The notes under the pieces were generated by a model. It worked only from the letters and a program-made list of their open reading frames with translations. It did no database searches and was not told the origin of the DNA. A stretch of 64,000 bases of DNA from Siphonodentalium dalli (Eukaryota; Mollusca; Scaphopoda; Gadilida; Siphonodentaliidae). The stretch covers positions 170,073,107-170,137,106 of the forward strand of contig CP136061.1 of NCBI GenBank assembly GCA_032622095.1. The letters run 5' to 3'. Positions within the stretch are counted from its first letter, which is position 1. Every line of letters begins with the position of its first letter. A program made the position numbers and the translations under genes. Below, piece after piece: positions 1 through 16,711 of the stretch.

Positions 1-2399
1 TATCCCCACCACACACATCTATATGTATCCCCACCACACACATCTATAGGTATCCCCAACACACACATCTATAGGTATCCCCCCACATAAATATATAGGT
101 ATCCCCACCACATACATATATAGGTATCCCCACCACACACATATATAGGTATCCCCACCACATACCTATATAGGTATCCCCACCACATACATATATAGGT
201 ATCCCCACCACATACATATATAGGTATCCCCACCACACACATCTATAGGTATCCCCACCACATACATATATAGGTATCCCCACCAAATACATATATAGGT
301 ATCCCCACCACACACATATATATATCCCCGCCACACACATATATAGGTATCCCCACCACATACATATATAGGTCTCCCCACCACATACATCTATAGGTAT
401 CCCCACCACACACATCTATAGGTATCCCAAACACACACATATATAGGTATCACCACCACATACATATATAGGTATCCCCGCCACACACATATATAGGTAT
501 CCCCGCCGCATACATATATGGGTATCCCCACCACACACATCTATAGGTATCCCCACCACATACATATATAGGTATTCCCGCCACACACATCTATAGGTAT
601 CCCCACCACACACATATATATGTATCACCACCACATACATATATAGGTATCCCCACCACATACATATATAGGTATCCCCACCGCAGACATATATAGGTAT
701 CACCACCACACACATATATAGGTATACCCGCCACATACATATATAGGTATCCCCGCCACACACATATATAGGTCTCCCCACCACACACATCTATAGGTAT
801 CCCCACCACATACATATATAAGTATCCCCACCACATACATATATAGGTATCCCCACCACACACATATATAGGTATCCCCACCACATACATATATAGTTCT
901 CCCCACCACATACATATATAGGTATCCCCGCTACATACATATATAGGTATCCCCACCACATACATATATAGGTATCCCCGCCACATACATATATAGGTAT
1001 CCCCACCTCACACATATATAGGTATCCCCGCCACATACATATATAGGTATCCCCACCACACTCATATATAGGTATCCCCACCACACACATATATAGGTAT
1101 CCCAGCCACACACATATATAGGTATCCCCACCACACACATCTATATGTATCCCCAACACACACATCTATGTGTATCCCCACCACACACATCTATAGGTAT
1201 CCCCTAACACACACATCTATAGGTATCCCCCCACATACATATATAGGTATCCCCACCACATACATATATAGGTATCCCCACCACACACATATATAGGTAT
1301 CCCCACCACATACATATATAGGTATCCCCACCACATACATATATAGGTATCCCCACCACATACATATATAGGTATCCCCACAACATACATCTATAGGTAT
1401 CCCCACCACACACATCTATAGGTATCCCCACACCATACATATATAGGTATCCCCACCACATACATATATAGGTATCCCCACCAAATACATATATAGGTAT
1501 CCCCACCACACACATATATATAGGTATCCCCGCCACACACATATATAGGTATCCCCACCACATACATATATAGGTCTCCCCACCACATACATCTATAGGT
1601 ATCCCCACCACACACATCTATAGGTATCCCCACCACACACATATATAGGTATCACCACCACATACATATATAGGTATCCCCGCCACACACATATATAGGC
1701 ATCCCCGCCACATACATATATGGGTATCCCCACCACACACATCTATAGGTATCCCCACCACATACATATATAGGTATCCCCCCACGTACATATAGGTATC
1801 CCACGACACACATATAGGTATCCCCACAACACACATCTATAGGTATCACAAACACATACATATATAGGTATCCCCACCACATAGATATATAGGTATCCCC
1901 ACTACATACATATATAGGTATCCCCACCACAAACATCTATAGGTATCCCCACCACATAAATATATAGGTATCCCCACCACATACATATATAGGTATCCCC
2001 ACCACATACAAATATAGGTATCCCCACCACATACATGTATAAGTATTCCCGCCACACACATATATAGGTATCCCCGCCACATACATATATAGGTATCCCC
2101 GCCACATACATATATAGGAATTCCCGCCATATACATATATAGGTATTCCCGCCAAACACATATATAGGTCTCCCCACCACACACATCTATAGGTATCCCC
2201 ACCACACACATATATAGGTATCCCCACCACCACATACATATATAGGTAGCCCCACCACACACATATATAGGTATCACCACCACATACATATATAGGTATC
2301 CCCGCCACATACATATATAGGTATCCCCGCCACACACATATATAGGTATCCCCACCACACACATATATATGTATCCCCGCCACACACATATATAGGTAT

Positions 2400-5300
2400 T
2401 CCCACCCACACATCTATAGGTATCCTCTCCACACACATCTATAGGTATCCCCACCACATACATCTATAGGTATCCCCACCACACCCATATATAGGTATTC
2501 CCACCACATACATATATAGGTATCACCACCACACACACATATAGGTATCCCCCAATTACATATATAGGTATCCCCACCACACACATATATAGGTATCACC
2601 GCCACATACATATATAGGTATCCCCGCCACACACATATATAGGTCTCCACACCACACACATCTATAGGTATCCCCACCACATACATCTATAGGTATCACC
2701 ACCACACACATATATAGGTATCCCCACCACACACATATATAGGTATCCCCACCACACACATATATAGGTATCACCGCCACATACATATATAGGTATCCCC
2801 GCCACACACATATATAGGTCTCCCCACCACACACATCTATAGGTATCCCAACCACATACATCTATAGGTTTCCACACCACATACATATATAGGTATCCTC
2901 ACCACAAACATATATAGGTATCCCCACCACATACATATATAGGTCTCCCCACCACATACATATATAGGTATCCCCGCCACATACATATATAGGTATCCCC
3001 ACCGCACACATATATAGGTATCCCCGCCACACACATATATATGTCTCCCCACCACACACATATATAGGTATCCCCGCCACACTCATATATAGTTATCCTC
3101 ACCACACACATATATAGGTATCCCCGCCACATACATCTATAGGTATCCCCACCACATACATATATAGGTATCCCCACCACATACATATATAGGAATCCCC
3201 ACCACATACATATGTATCCCCACCGCACACATCAAAAGGTATCCCCACCACACACATATATAGGTATCCCCACCACACACATATATAGGTATCACCACCA
3301 CATACATATATAGGTATCCCCCACACACACATATATAGGTATTCCCACCACACACATCTATAGGTATCCCCACCACATACATATATAGGTATCCCCACCA
3401 CACACATCTATATGTATCCCACCACACACATATATAGGTATCCCCACCACATACTTATATAGGTATCCCCACCACATACATATATAGGTATCCCCACCAC
3501 ACATATATAGGTATCCCCGCCACATACATATATAGGTATACCCACCACACACATATATAGGTATCCCCACCACACACATATATATGTATCCCCGCCACAC
3601 ACATATATAGGTATCCCCACACATACATATATAGGTATCCCCACCACACACATATATAGGTACCCCCCACCACACACATCTATTGGTATCCCCACCACAC
3701 ACATCTATAGGTATCCCCACCACATACATATATAGGTATCCCCACCACATACATATATAGATATCCCCACCACACACATATATAGGTATCCCCACCACAT
3801 ACATATATAGGTATCCCCACCACATACATATATAGGTATTCCCACAACATACATATATAGGTATCCCCACCACATACATCTATAGGTATCCCCACCACAC
3901 ACATATATAGGTATCCGCACCACATACATATATAGCTATCCCCACCACATACATATATAGGTATCCCCACCACATACATATATAGGTATCCCCACCAAAT
4001 ACATATATAGGTATCCCCACCACACACATATATATAGGTATCCCCGCCACACACATATATAGGTATCCCCACCACATACATATATAGGTCTCCCCACCAC
4101 ATACATCTATAGGTATCCCCACCACACACATCTATAGGTATCCCCACCACACACATCTATAGGTATCACCACCACATACATATATAGGTATCCCAGCCAC
4201 ACACATATATAGGTATCCCCGCCACATACATATATGGGTATCCCCACCACACACATCTATAGGTATCCCCACCACATACATATATAGGTATCACCACCAC
4301 ATACATATATAGGTATCCCCACCACACACATATATAAGGATCCCCACCATATACATATATAGGTATCAGCACCACACACATATATAGGTCTCCCCACCAC
4401 ATACATATATAGGTATCCCCACCACACACATCTATAGGTATCCCCACCACATACATATATAGTTATCCCCACCACACACATCTATAGGTATCCCCACCAC
4501 ATACATCTATAGGTATCACCACCACACACACATAAAGGTATCCCCCCACGTACATATAGGTATCCCACCCCACACATATAGGTATCCCCACCACACACAT
4601 CTATAGGTATCACCAACACATACATATATAGGTATCCCCAACACGTACATATATAGGTATCCCACCACACACATATAGGTATCCCCACTACATACATATA
4701 TAGGTATCCCCACCACAAACATCTATAGGTATCCCCACCACATATATATATAGGTATCCCCACCACATACATATATAGGTATCCCCACCACATACAAATA
4801 TAGGTATCCCCACCACACACATGTATAAGTATTCCCGCCACACACATATATAGGTATCCCCGCCACATACATATATAGGTATCCCCGCCACATACATATA
4901 TAGGAATTCCCGCCATATACATATATAGGTATTCCCGCCAAACACATATATAGGTCTCCCCACCACACACATCTATAGGTATCCCCACCACACACATATA
5001 TAGGTATCCCCACCATACACATCTATAGGTATTCCCACCACACACATATATAGGTATCCCCACCACATACAGATATAGGTATCCCCATAACATACATATA
5101 TAGGTATCCCCACCACATACATATATAGGTAGCCCCACCACACACACATATAGGTATCACCACCACATACATATATAGGTATCCCCGCCACATACATATA
5201 TAGGTATCCCCGCCACACACATATATAGGTATCCCCGCCACACACATATATAGGTATCCCCACCACATACATATATAGGTATCCCCACCACACACATATA

Positions 5301-8300
5301 TAGGTATCCCCACCACACACATATATATGTATCCCCGCCACACACATATATAGGTATCCCCACCCACACATCTATAGGTATCCTCTCCACACACATCTAT
5401 AGGTATCCCCACCACATACATCTATAGGTATCCCCACCACACCCATATATAGGTATCCCCACCACATACATATATAGGTATCACCACCACACACACATAT
5501 AGGTATCCCCCACATACATATATAGGTATCCCCACCACACACATATATAGGTATCACCGCCACATACATATATAGGTATCCCCGCCACACACATATATAG
5601 GTCTCCACACCACACACATCTATAGGTATCCCCACCACACACATCTATAGGTATCACCACCACACACATATATAGGTATCCCCACCACACACATATATAG
5701 GTATCCCCACCACACACATATATAGGTATCACCGCCACATACATATATAGGTATCCCCGCCACACACATATATAGGTCTCCCCACCACACACATCTATAG
5801 GTATCCCAACCACATACATCTATAGGTTTCCACACCACATACATATATAGGTATCCTCACCACTAACATATATAGGTATCCCCACCACATACATATATAG
5901 GTCTCCCCACCACATACATATATAGGTATCCCCGCCACATACATATATAGGTATCCCCACCGCCTACATATATAGGTATCCCCGCCACACACATATATAT
6001 GTCTCCCCACCACACACATATATATTTATCCCCGCCACACACATATATAGTTATCCTCACCGCACACATATATAGGTATCCCCGCCACATACATCTATAG
6101 GTATCCCCACCACATACATATATAGGTATCCCCACCACATACATATATAGGTATCACCGCCACATACATCTAAAGGTATCCCCACCACACACATATATAG
6201 GTATCCCCACCACACACGTATATAGGTATCACCACCACATACATATATAGGTATCCCCACCACATACATATATATGTATCCCCGCCACACACATATATAT
6301 GTATCCCCGCCACACACATATATAGGTATCACCACCACATACATATATAGGTATCACCATCACATACATATATAGGTATCCCCGCCACACACATATATAG
6401 GTATCCCCACCACATACATATATAGGTATCCCCACCACACACATATATAGGTATCCCCACCACACAAATATATATGTATCCCCGCCACACACATATATAG
6501 GTATCCCCACCCACACATCTATAGGTATCCTCTCCACACACATCTATAGGTATCCCCACCACATACATCTATAGGTATCCCCACCACACCCATATATAGG
6601 TATTCCCACCACATACATATATAGGTATCACCACCACACACACATATAGGTATCCCCCAATTACATATATAGGTATCCCCACCACACACATATATAGGTA
6701 TCACCGCCACATACATATATAGGTATCCCCGCCACACACATATATAGGTCTCCACACCACACACATCTATAGGTATCCCCACCACATACATCTATAGGTA
6801 TCACCACCACACACATATATAGGTATCCCCACCACACACATATATAGGTATCCCCACCACACACATATATAGGTATCACCGCCACATACATATATAGGTA
6901 TCCCCGCCACACACATATATAGGTCTCCCCACCACACACATCTATAGGTATCCCAACCACATACATCTATAGGTTTCCACACCACATACATATATAGGTA
7001 TCCTCACCACAAACATATATAGGTATCCCCACCACATACATATATAGGTCTCCCCACCACATACATATATAGGTATCCCCGCCACATACATATATAGGTA
7101 TCCCCACCGCACACATATATAGGTATCCCCGCCACACACATATATATGTCTCCCCACCACACACATATATAGGTATCCCCGCCACACTCATATATAGTTA
7201 TCCTCACCACACACATATATAGGTATCCCCGCCACACACATCTATAGGTATCCCCACCACATACATATATAGGTATCCCCACCACATACATATATAGGTA
7301 GCCCCACCGCACACATCAAAAGGTATCCCCACCACACACATATATAGGTATCCCCACCACACACATATATAGGTATCACCACCACATACATATATAGGTA
7401 TCCCCACCACATACATATATATGTATCCCCACCACACACATATATAGGTATTCCCACCACACACATCTATAGGTATCCCCACCACATACATATATAGGTA
7501 TCCCCACCACACACATCTATATGTATCCCACCACACACATATATAGGTATCCCCACCACATACATATATAGGTATCCCCACCACATACATATATAGGTAT
7601 CCCCACCACATACATATATAGGTATCCCCACCACACATATATAGGTATCCCCGCCACATACATATATAGGTATACCCACCACACACATATATAGGTATCC
7701 CCACCACACAAATATATATGTATCCCCGCCACACACATATATAGGTATCCCCACACATACATATATAGGTATCCCCACCACACACATATATAGGTACCCC
7801 CACCACACACATCTATTGGTATCCCCACCACACACATCTATAGGTATCCCCACCACATACATATATAGGTATCCCCACCACATACATATATAGATATCCC
7901 ACCACACACATATATAGGTATCCCCACCACATACATATATAGGTATCCCCACCACATACATATATAGGTATTCCCACCACATACATATATAGGTATCCCC
8001 ACCACATACATCTATAGGTATCCCCACCACACACATATATAGGTATCCGCACGACATACATATATAGCTATCCCCACCAAATACATATATAGGTATCCCC
8101 ACCACACACATATATATAGGTATCCCCGCCACACACATATATAGGTATCCCCACCACATACATATATAGGTCTCCCCACCACATACATCTATAGGTATCC
8201 CCACCACACACATCTATAGGTATCCCCACCACACACATCTATAGGTATCACCACCACATACATATATAGGTATCCCCGCCACACACATATATAGGTATCC

Positions 8301-9701
8301 CCGCCACATACATATATGGGTATCCCCACCACACACATCTATAGGTATCCCCACCACATACATATATAGGTATCACCACCACATACATATATAGGTATCC
8401 CCACCACACACATATATAAGTATCCCCACCATATACATATATAGGTATCAGCACCACACACATATATAGGTCTCCCCACCACATACATATATAGGTATCC
8501 CCACCACACACATCTATAGGTATCCCCACCACATACATCTATAGTTATCCCCACCACACACATCTATAGGTATCCCCACCACATACATCTATAGGTATCA
8601 CCACCACACACACATAAAGGTATCCCCCCACGTACATATAGGTATCCCACCCCACACATATAGGTATCCCCACCACACACATCTATAGGTATCACCAACA
8701 CATACATATATAGGTATCCCCAACACGTACATATATAGGTATCCCACCACACACATATAGGTATCCCCACTACATACATATATAGGTATCCCCACCACAA
8801 ACATCTATAGGTATCCCCACCACATACATATATAGGTATCCCCACCACATACATATATAGGTATCCCCACCACATACAAATATAGGTATCCCCACCACAT
8901 ACATGTATAAGTATTCCCGCCACACACATATATAGGTATCCCCGCCACATACATATATAGGTATCCCCGCCACATACATATATAGGAATTCCCGCCATAT
9001 ACATATATAGGTATTCCCGCCAAACACATATATAGGTCTCCCCACCACACACATCTATAGGTATCCCCACCACACACATATATAGGTATCCCCACCACAC
9101 ACATCTATAGGTATTCCCACCACACACATATATAGGTATCCCCACCACATACAGATATAGGTATCCCCATAACATACATATATAGGTATCCCCACCACAT
9201 ACATATATAGGTAGCCCCACCACACACATATATAGGTATCACCACCACATACATATATAGGTATCCCCGCCGCATACATATATAGGTATCCCCGCCACAC
9301 ACATATATAGGTATCCCCACCACACACATATATAGGTATCCCCACCACACACATATATAGGTATCCCCACCACACACATATATATGTATCCCCGCCACAC
9401 ACATATATAGGTATCCCCACCCACTCATCTATAGGTATCCTCTCCACACACATCTATAGGTATCCCCACCACATACATCTATAGGTATCCCCACCACACC
9501 CATATATAGGTATTCCCACCACATACATATATAGGTATCACCACCACACACACATATAGGTATCCCCCACATACATATATAGGTATCCCCACCACACACA
9601 TATATAGGTATCACCGCCACATACATATATAGGTATCCCCGCCACACACATATATAGGTCTCCACACCACACACATCTATAGGTATCCCCACCACATACA
9701 T
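2400..9701. repeat. Higher-order repeat, period about 4.06-4.11 kb (two copies)
   Basis: The block from about 2,400 to 5,650 recurs from about 6,520 to 9,700. The rare variant cccccaattaca sits at 2549 and 6654, exactly 4,105 bp apart. The short-unit marker ccccccacgtac begins its unit at 4537 and 8619, an offset of 4,082. The variant-rich stretch at 5372 matches 9429, an offset of 4,057. The drift of 23-25 bp steps shows gain or loss of single satellite units after duplication. Confidence 0.85.
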
Positions 9702-11160
9702 CTATAGGTATCACCACCACACACATATATAGGTATCCCCACCACACACATATATAGGTATCCCCACCACACACATATATAGGTATCACCGCCACAGACA
9801 TATATAGGTATCCCCGCCACACACATATATAGGTCTCCCCACCACACACATCTATAGGTATCCCAACCACATACATCTATAGGTTTCCACACCGCATACA
9901 TATATAGGTATCCCCACCACTAACATATATAGGTCTCCCCACCACATACATATATAGGTATCCCCGCCACATACATATATAGGGATCCCCACCGCATACA
10001 TATATAGGGATCCCCGCCACACACATATATATGTCTCCCCACCACACACATATATATTTATCCCCGCCACACACATATATAGTTATCCTCGCCGCACACA
10101 TATATAGGTATCCCCGCCACATACATCTATAGGTATCCCCACCACATACATATATAGGTATCCCCACCACATACATATATAGGTATCACCGCCACATACA
10201 TCTAAAGATATCCCCACCACACACATATATAGGTATCCCCACCACACACATATATAGGTATCACCACCACATACATATATAGGTATCCCCACCACATACA
10301 TATATATGTATCCCCACCACACACATATATAGGTATTCCCACCACACACATCTATAGGTATCCCCACCACACACATCTATATGTATCCCACCACACACAT
10401 ATATAGGTATCCCCACCACATACATATATAGGTATCCCCACCACATACATATATAGGTATCGCCACCACACACATATATAGGTATCCCCGCCACATACAT
10501 ATATAGGTATCCCCACCACACACATATATAGGTATCCCCACCACACACATATATATGTATCCCCGCCACACACATATATAGGTATCCCCACACATACATA
10601 TATAGGTATCCCCACCACACACATATATAGGTATCCCCACCACACACATCTATTGGTATCCCAACCACACACATCTATAGGTATCCCCACCACATACATA
10701 TATAGGTATCCCCACCACATACATATATAGATATCCCCACCACACACATATATAGGTATCCCCACCACATACATATATAGGTATCCCCACCACATAGATA
10801 TATAGGTATCCCCACCACATACATATATAGGTATCCCCACCACATACATCTATAGGTATCCCCACCACATACATCTATAGGTATCCCCAACACACACATA
10901 TATAGGTATCCGCACCACATACATATATAGGTATCCCCACCACATACATATATAGGTATCCCCACCACATACATATATAGGTATCCCCACCAAATACATA
11001 TATAGGTATCCCCACCACACACATATATATAGGTATCCCCGCCACACACATATATAGGTATCCCCACCACATACATATATAGGTCTCCCCACCACATACA
11101 TCTATAGGTATCCCCACCACACACATCTATAGGTATCCCCACCACACACATCTATAGGTA

Positions 11161-14100
11161 TCACCACCACATACATATAGAGGTATCCCTGCCACACACA
11201 TATATAGGTATCCCCGCCACATACATATATGGGTATCCCCACCACACACATCTATAGGTATCCCCACCACATACATATATAGGTATCACCACCACATACA
11301 TATATAGGTATCCCCACCACACACATATATAAGTATCCCCACCATATACATATATAGGTATCAGCACCACACACATATATAGGTCTCCCCACCACATACA
11401 TATATAGGTATCCCCACCACACACATCTATAGGTATCCCCACCACATACATCTATAGTTATCCCCACCACACACATCTATAGGTATCCCCACCACATACA
11501 TCTATAGGTATCACCACCACACACACATATAGGTATCCCCCCACGTACATATAGGTATCCCACCACACACATCTATAGGTATCACCAACACATACATATA
11601 TAGGTATCCCCAACACGTACATATATAGGTATCCCACCACACGCATATAGGTATCCCCACTACATACATATATATGTATCCTCACCACAAACATCTATAG
11701 GTATCCCCACCACATACATATATAGGTATCCCCACCACACACATATATAGGTATCCCCACCACATACAGATATAGGTATCCCCATAACATACATATATAG
11801 GTATCCCCACCACATACATATATAGGTAGCCCCACCACACACATATATAGGTATCACCACCACATACATATATAGGTATCCCCGCCACATACATATATAG
11901 GTATCCCCGCCACACACATATATAGGTATCCCCACCACATACATATATAGGTATCCCCACCACACACATATATAGGTATCCCCACCACACACATATATAT
12001 GTATCCCCGCCACACACATATATAGGTATCCCCACCCACACATCTATAGTTGTCCTCTCCACACACATCTATAGGTATCCCCACCACACCCATATATAGG
12101 TATTCCTACCACATACATATATAGGTATCACCACCACACACACATATAGGTATCCCCCACATACATATATAGGTATCCCCACCACACACATATATAGGTA
12201 TCAACGTCACATACATATATAGGTATCCCCGCCACACACATATATAGGTCTCCCCACCACACACATATATAGGTATCCCCACCACATACATCTATAGGTA
12301 TCCCCACCACATACATATATAGGTATCACCACCACACACATATATAGGTATCCCCACCACACACATATATAGGTATCCCCACCACACACATATATAGGTA
12401 TCACCGCCACATACATATATAGGTATCCCCGCCACACACATATATAGGTCTCCCCACCAAACACATCTATAGGTATCCCAACCACATACATCTATAGGTT
12501 TCCACACCACATACATATATAGGTATCCTCACCACAAACATATATAGGTATCCCCACCACATACATATATAGGTATCCCCGCCACACACATATATATGTC
12601 TCCCCACCACACACATATATAGGTATCCCCGCCACACACATATATAGTTATCCTCACCACACACATATATAGGTATCCCCGCCACATACATCTATAGGTA
12701 TCCCCACCACATACATATATAGGTATCCCCACCACATACATATATAGGTATCACCGCCACATACATATATAGGTATCACCACCACATACATACATAGGTA
12801 TCCCCACCACATACATATATATGTATCCCCACCACATACATCTATAGGTATCCCCACCACACACATCTATAGGTATCCCCACCACATACATCTATAGGTA
12901 TCACCACCACACACACATATAGGTACCCCCCACGTACATATAGGTATCCCACCACACACATATAGGTATCCCCACCACACACATCTATAGGTATCACCAA
13001 CACACACATATATAGGTATCCCCAACACATACATATATAGGTATCCCCACCACATAAATATATAGGTATCCCCACCACAAACATCTATAGGTATCCCCAT
13101 CACATACATATATAGGTATCCCCACCACATACAAATATAGGTATCCCCACCACATACATGTATAAGTATTCCCGCCACACATATATAGGTATCCCCGACA
13201 CATACATATATAGGTATCCCCGCCACATACATATATAGGAATTCCCGCCATATACATATATAGGTATTCCCGCCAAACACATATATAGGTCTCCCCACCA
13301 CACACATCTATAGGTATCCCCACCACACACATATATAGGTATACCCACCACACACATCTATAGGTATTCCCACCACACACATATATAGGTATCCCCACCA
13401 CATACATATATAGGTATCCCCATAACATACATATATAGGTATCCCCACCACATACATATATCGGTAGCCCCACCACACACATATATAGGTATCACCACCG
13501 CATACATATATAGGTATCCCCGCCACATACATATATAGGTATCCCCGCCACACACATATATAGGTATCCCCACCACATACATATATAGGTATCCCCACCA
13601 CACACATATATAGGTATCCCCACCACACACATATTTATGTATCCCCGCCACACACATATATAGGTATCCCCACCCACACATCTATAGGTATCCTCTCCAC
13701 ACACATCTATAGGTATCCCCACCACATACATCTATAGGTATCCCCACCACACCCATATATAGGTATTCCCACCACATACATATATAGGTATCACCACCAC
13801 ACACACATATAGGTACCCCCCACATACATATATAGGTATCCCCACCACACACATATATAGGTATCCCCACCACATACATATATAGGTATCCCCACCAAAT
13901 ACATATATAGGTATCCCCACCACACACATATATATAGGTATCCCCGCCACACACATATATAGGTATCCCCACCACATACATATATAGGTCTCCCCACCAC
14001 ATACATCTATAGGTATCCCCACCACACACATCTATAGGTATCCCCACCACACACATCTATAGGTATCACCACCACATACATATAGAGGTATCCCTGCCAC

Positions 14101-16711
14101 ACACATATATAGGTATCCCCGCCACATACATATATGGGTATCCCCACCACACACATCTATAGGTATCCCCACCACATACATATATAGGTATCACCACCAC
14201 ATACATATATAGGTATCCCCACCACACACATATATAAGTATCCCCACCATATACATATATAGGTATCAGCACCACACACATATATAGGTCTCCCCACCAC
14301 ATACATATATAGGTATCCCCACCACACACATCTATAGGTATCCCCACCACATACATCTATAGTTATCCCCACCACACACATCTATAGGTATCCCCACCAC
14401 ATACATCTATAGGTATCACCACCACACACACATATAGGTATCCCCCCACGTACATATAGGTATCCCACCACACACATCTATAGGTATCACCAACACATAC
14501 ATATATAGGTATCCCCAACACGTACATATATAGGTATCCCACCACACGCATATAGGTATCCCCACTACATACATATATATGTATCCTCACCACAAACATT
14601 TATAGGTATCCCCACCACATACATATATAGGTATCCCCACCACACACATATATAGGTATCCCCACCACATACAGATATAGGTATCCCCATAACATACATA
14701 TATAGGTATCCCCACCACATACATATATAGGTAGCCCCACCACACACATATATAGGTATCACCACCACATACATATATAGGTATCCCCGCCACATACATA
14801 TATAGGTATCCCCGCCACACACATATATAGGTATCCCCACCACATACATATATAGGTATCCCCACCACACACATATATAGGTATCCCCACCACACACATA
14901 TATATGTATCCCCGCCACACACATATATAGGTATCCCCACCCACACATCTATAGGTATCCTCTCCACACACATCTATAGGTATCCCCACCACATACATCT
15001 ATAGGTATCCCCACCACACCCATATATAGGTATTCCTACCACATACATATATAGGTATCACCACCACACACACATATAGGTATCCCCCACATACATATAT
15101 AGGTATCCCCACCACACACATATATAGGTATCAACGTCACATACATATATAGGTATCCCCGCCACACACATATATAGGTCTCCCCACCACACACATATAT
15201 AGGTATCCCCACCACATACATCTATAGGTATCCCCACCACATACATATATAGGTATCACCACCACACACATATATAGGTATCCCCACCACACACATATAT
15301 AGGTATCCCCACCACACACATATATAGGTATCACCGCCACATACATATATAGGTATCCCCGCCACACACATATATAGGTCTCCCCACCAAACACATCTAT
15401 AGGTATCCCAACCACATACATCTATAGGTTTCCACACCACATACATATATAGGTATCCTCACCACAAACATATATAGGTATCCCCACCACATACATATAT
15501 AGGTATCCCCGCCACACACATATATATGTCTCCCCACCACACACATATATAGGTATCCCCGCCACACACATATATAGTTATCCTCACCACACACATATAT
15601 AGGTATCCCCGCCACATACATCTATAGGTATCCCCACCACATACATATATAGGTATCCCCACCACATACATATATAGGTATCACCGCCACATACATATAT
15701 AGGTATCACCACCACATACATACATAGGTATCCCCACCACATACATATATATGTATCCCCACCACATACATCTATAGGTATCCCCACCACACACATCTAT
15801 AGGTATCCCCACCACATACATCTATAGGTATCACCACCACACACACATATAGGTACCCCCCACGTACATATAGGTATCCCACCACACACATATAGGTATC
15901 CCCACCACACACATCTATAGGTATCACCAACACACACATATATAGGTATCCCCAACACATACATATATAGGTATCCCCACCACATAAATATATAGGTATC
16001 CCCACCACAAACATATATAGGAATTCCCGCCATATACATATATAGGTATTCCCGCCAAACACATATATAGGTATCCCCACCACATACATATATAGGTATC
16101 CCCACCACATACAAATATAGGTATCCCCACCACATACATGTATAAGTATTCCCGCCACACATATATAGGTATCCCCGACACATACATATATAGGTATCCC
16201 CGCCACATACATATATAGGAATTCCCGCCATATACATATATAGGTATTCCCGCCAAACACATATATAGGTCTCCCCACCACACACATCTATAGGTATCCC
16301 CACCACACACATATATAGGTATCCCCACCACACACATCTATAGGTATTCCCACCACACACATATATAGGTATCCCCACCACATACATATATAGGTATCCC
16401 CATAACATACATATATAGGTATCCCCACCACATACATATATCGGTAGCCCCACCACACACATATATAGGTATCACCACCGCATACATATATAGGTATCCC
16501 CGCCACATACATATATAGGTATCCCCGCCACACACATATATAGGTATCCCCACCACATACATATATAGGTATCCCCACCACACACATATATAGGTATCCC
16601 CACCACACACATATTTATGTATCCCCGCCACACACATATATAGGTATCCCCACCCACACATCTATAGGTATCCTCTCCACACACATCTATAGGTATCCCC
16701 ACCACATACAT
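11161..16711. repeat. Higher-order repeat, period about 2.90-2.98 kb (two copies)
   Basis: The block 11161 to about 13.7 kb recurs from 14066 to about 16.7 kb. The rare variant catatagaggtatccctgcc is shared at offset 2,905. Further right the offset becomes 2,930 (12106 to 15036), then 2,980 (13308 to 16288), in 25-bp steps. A related block at 8248 lies 2,913 bp before 11161, so this family overlaps the 4.1-kb family on its left and shares its internal order. Confidence 0.85.
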
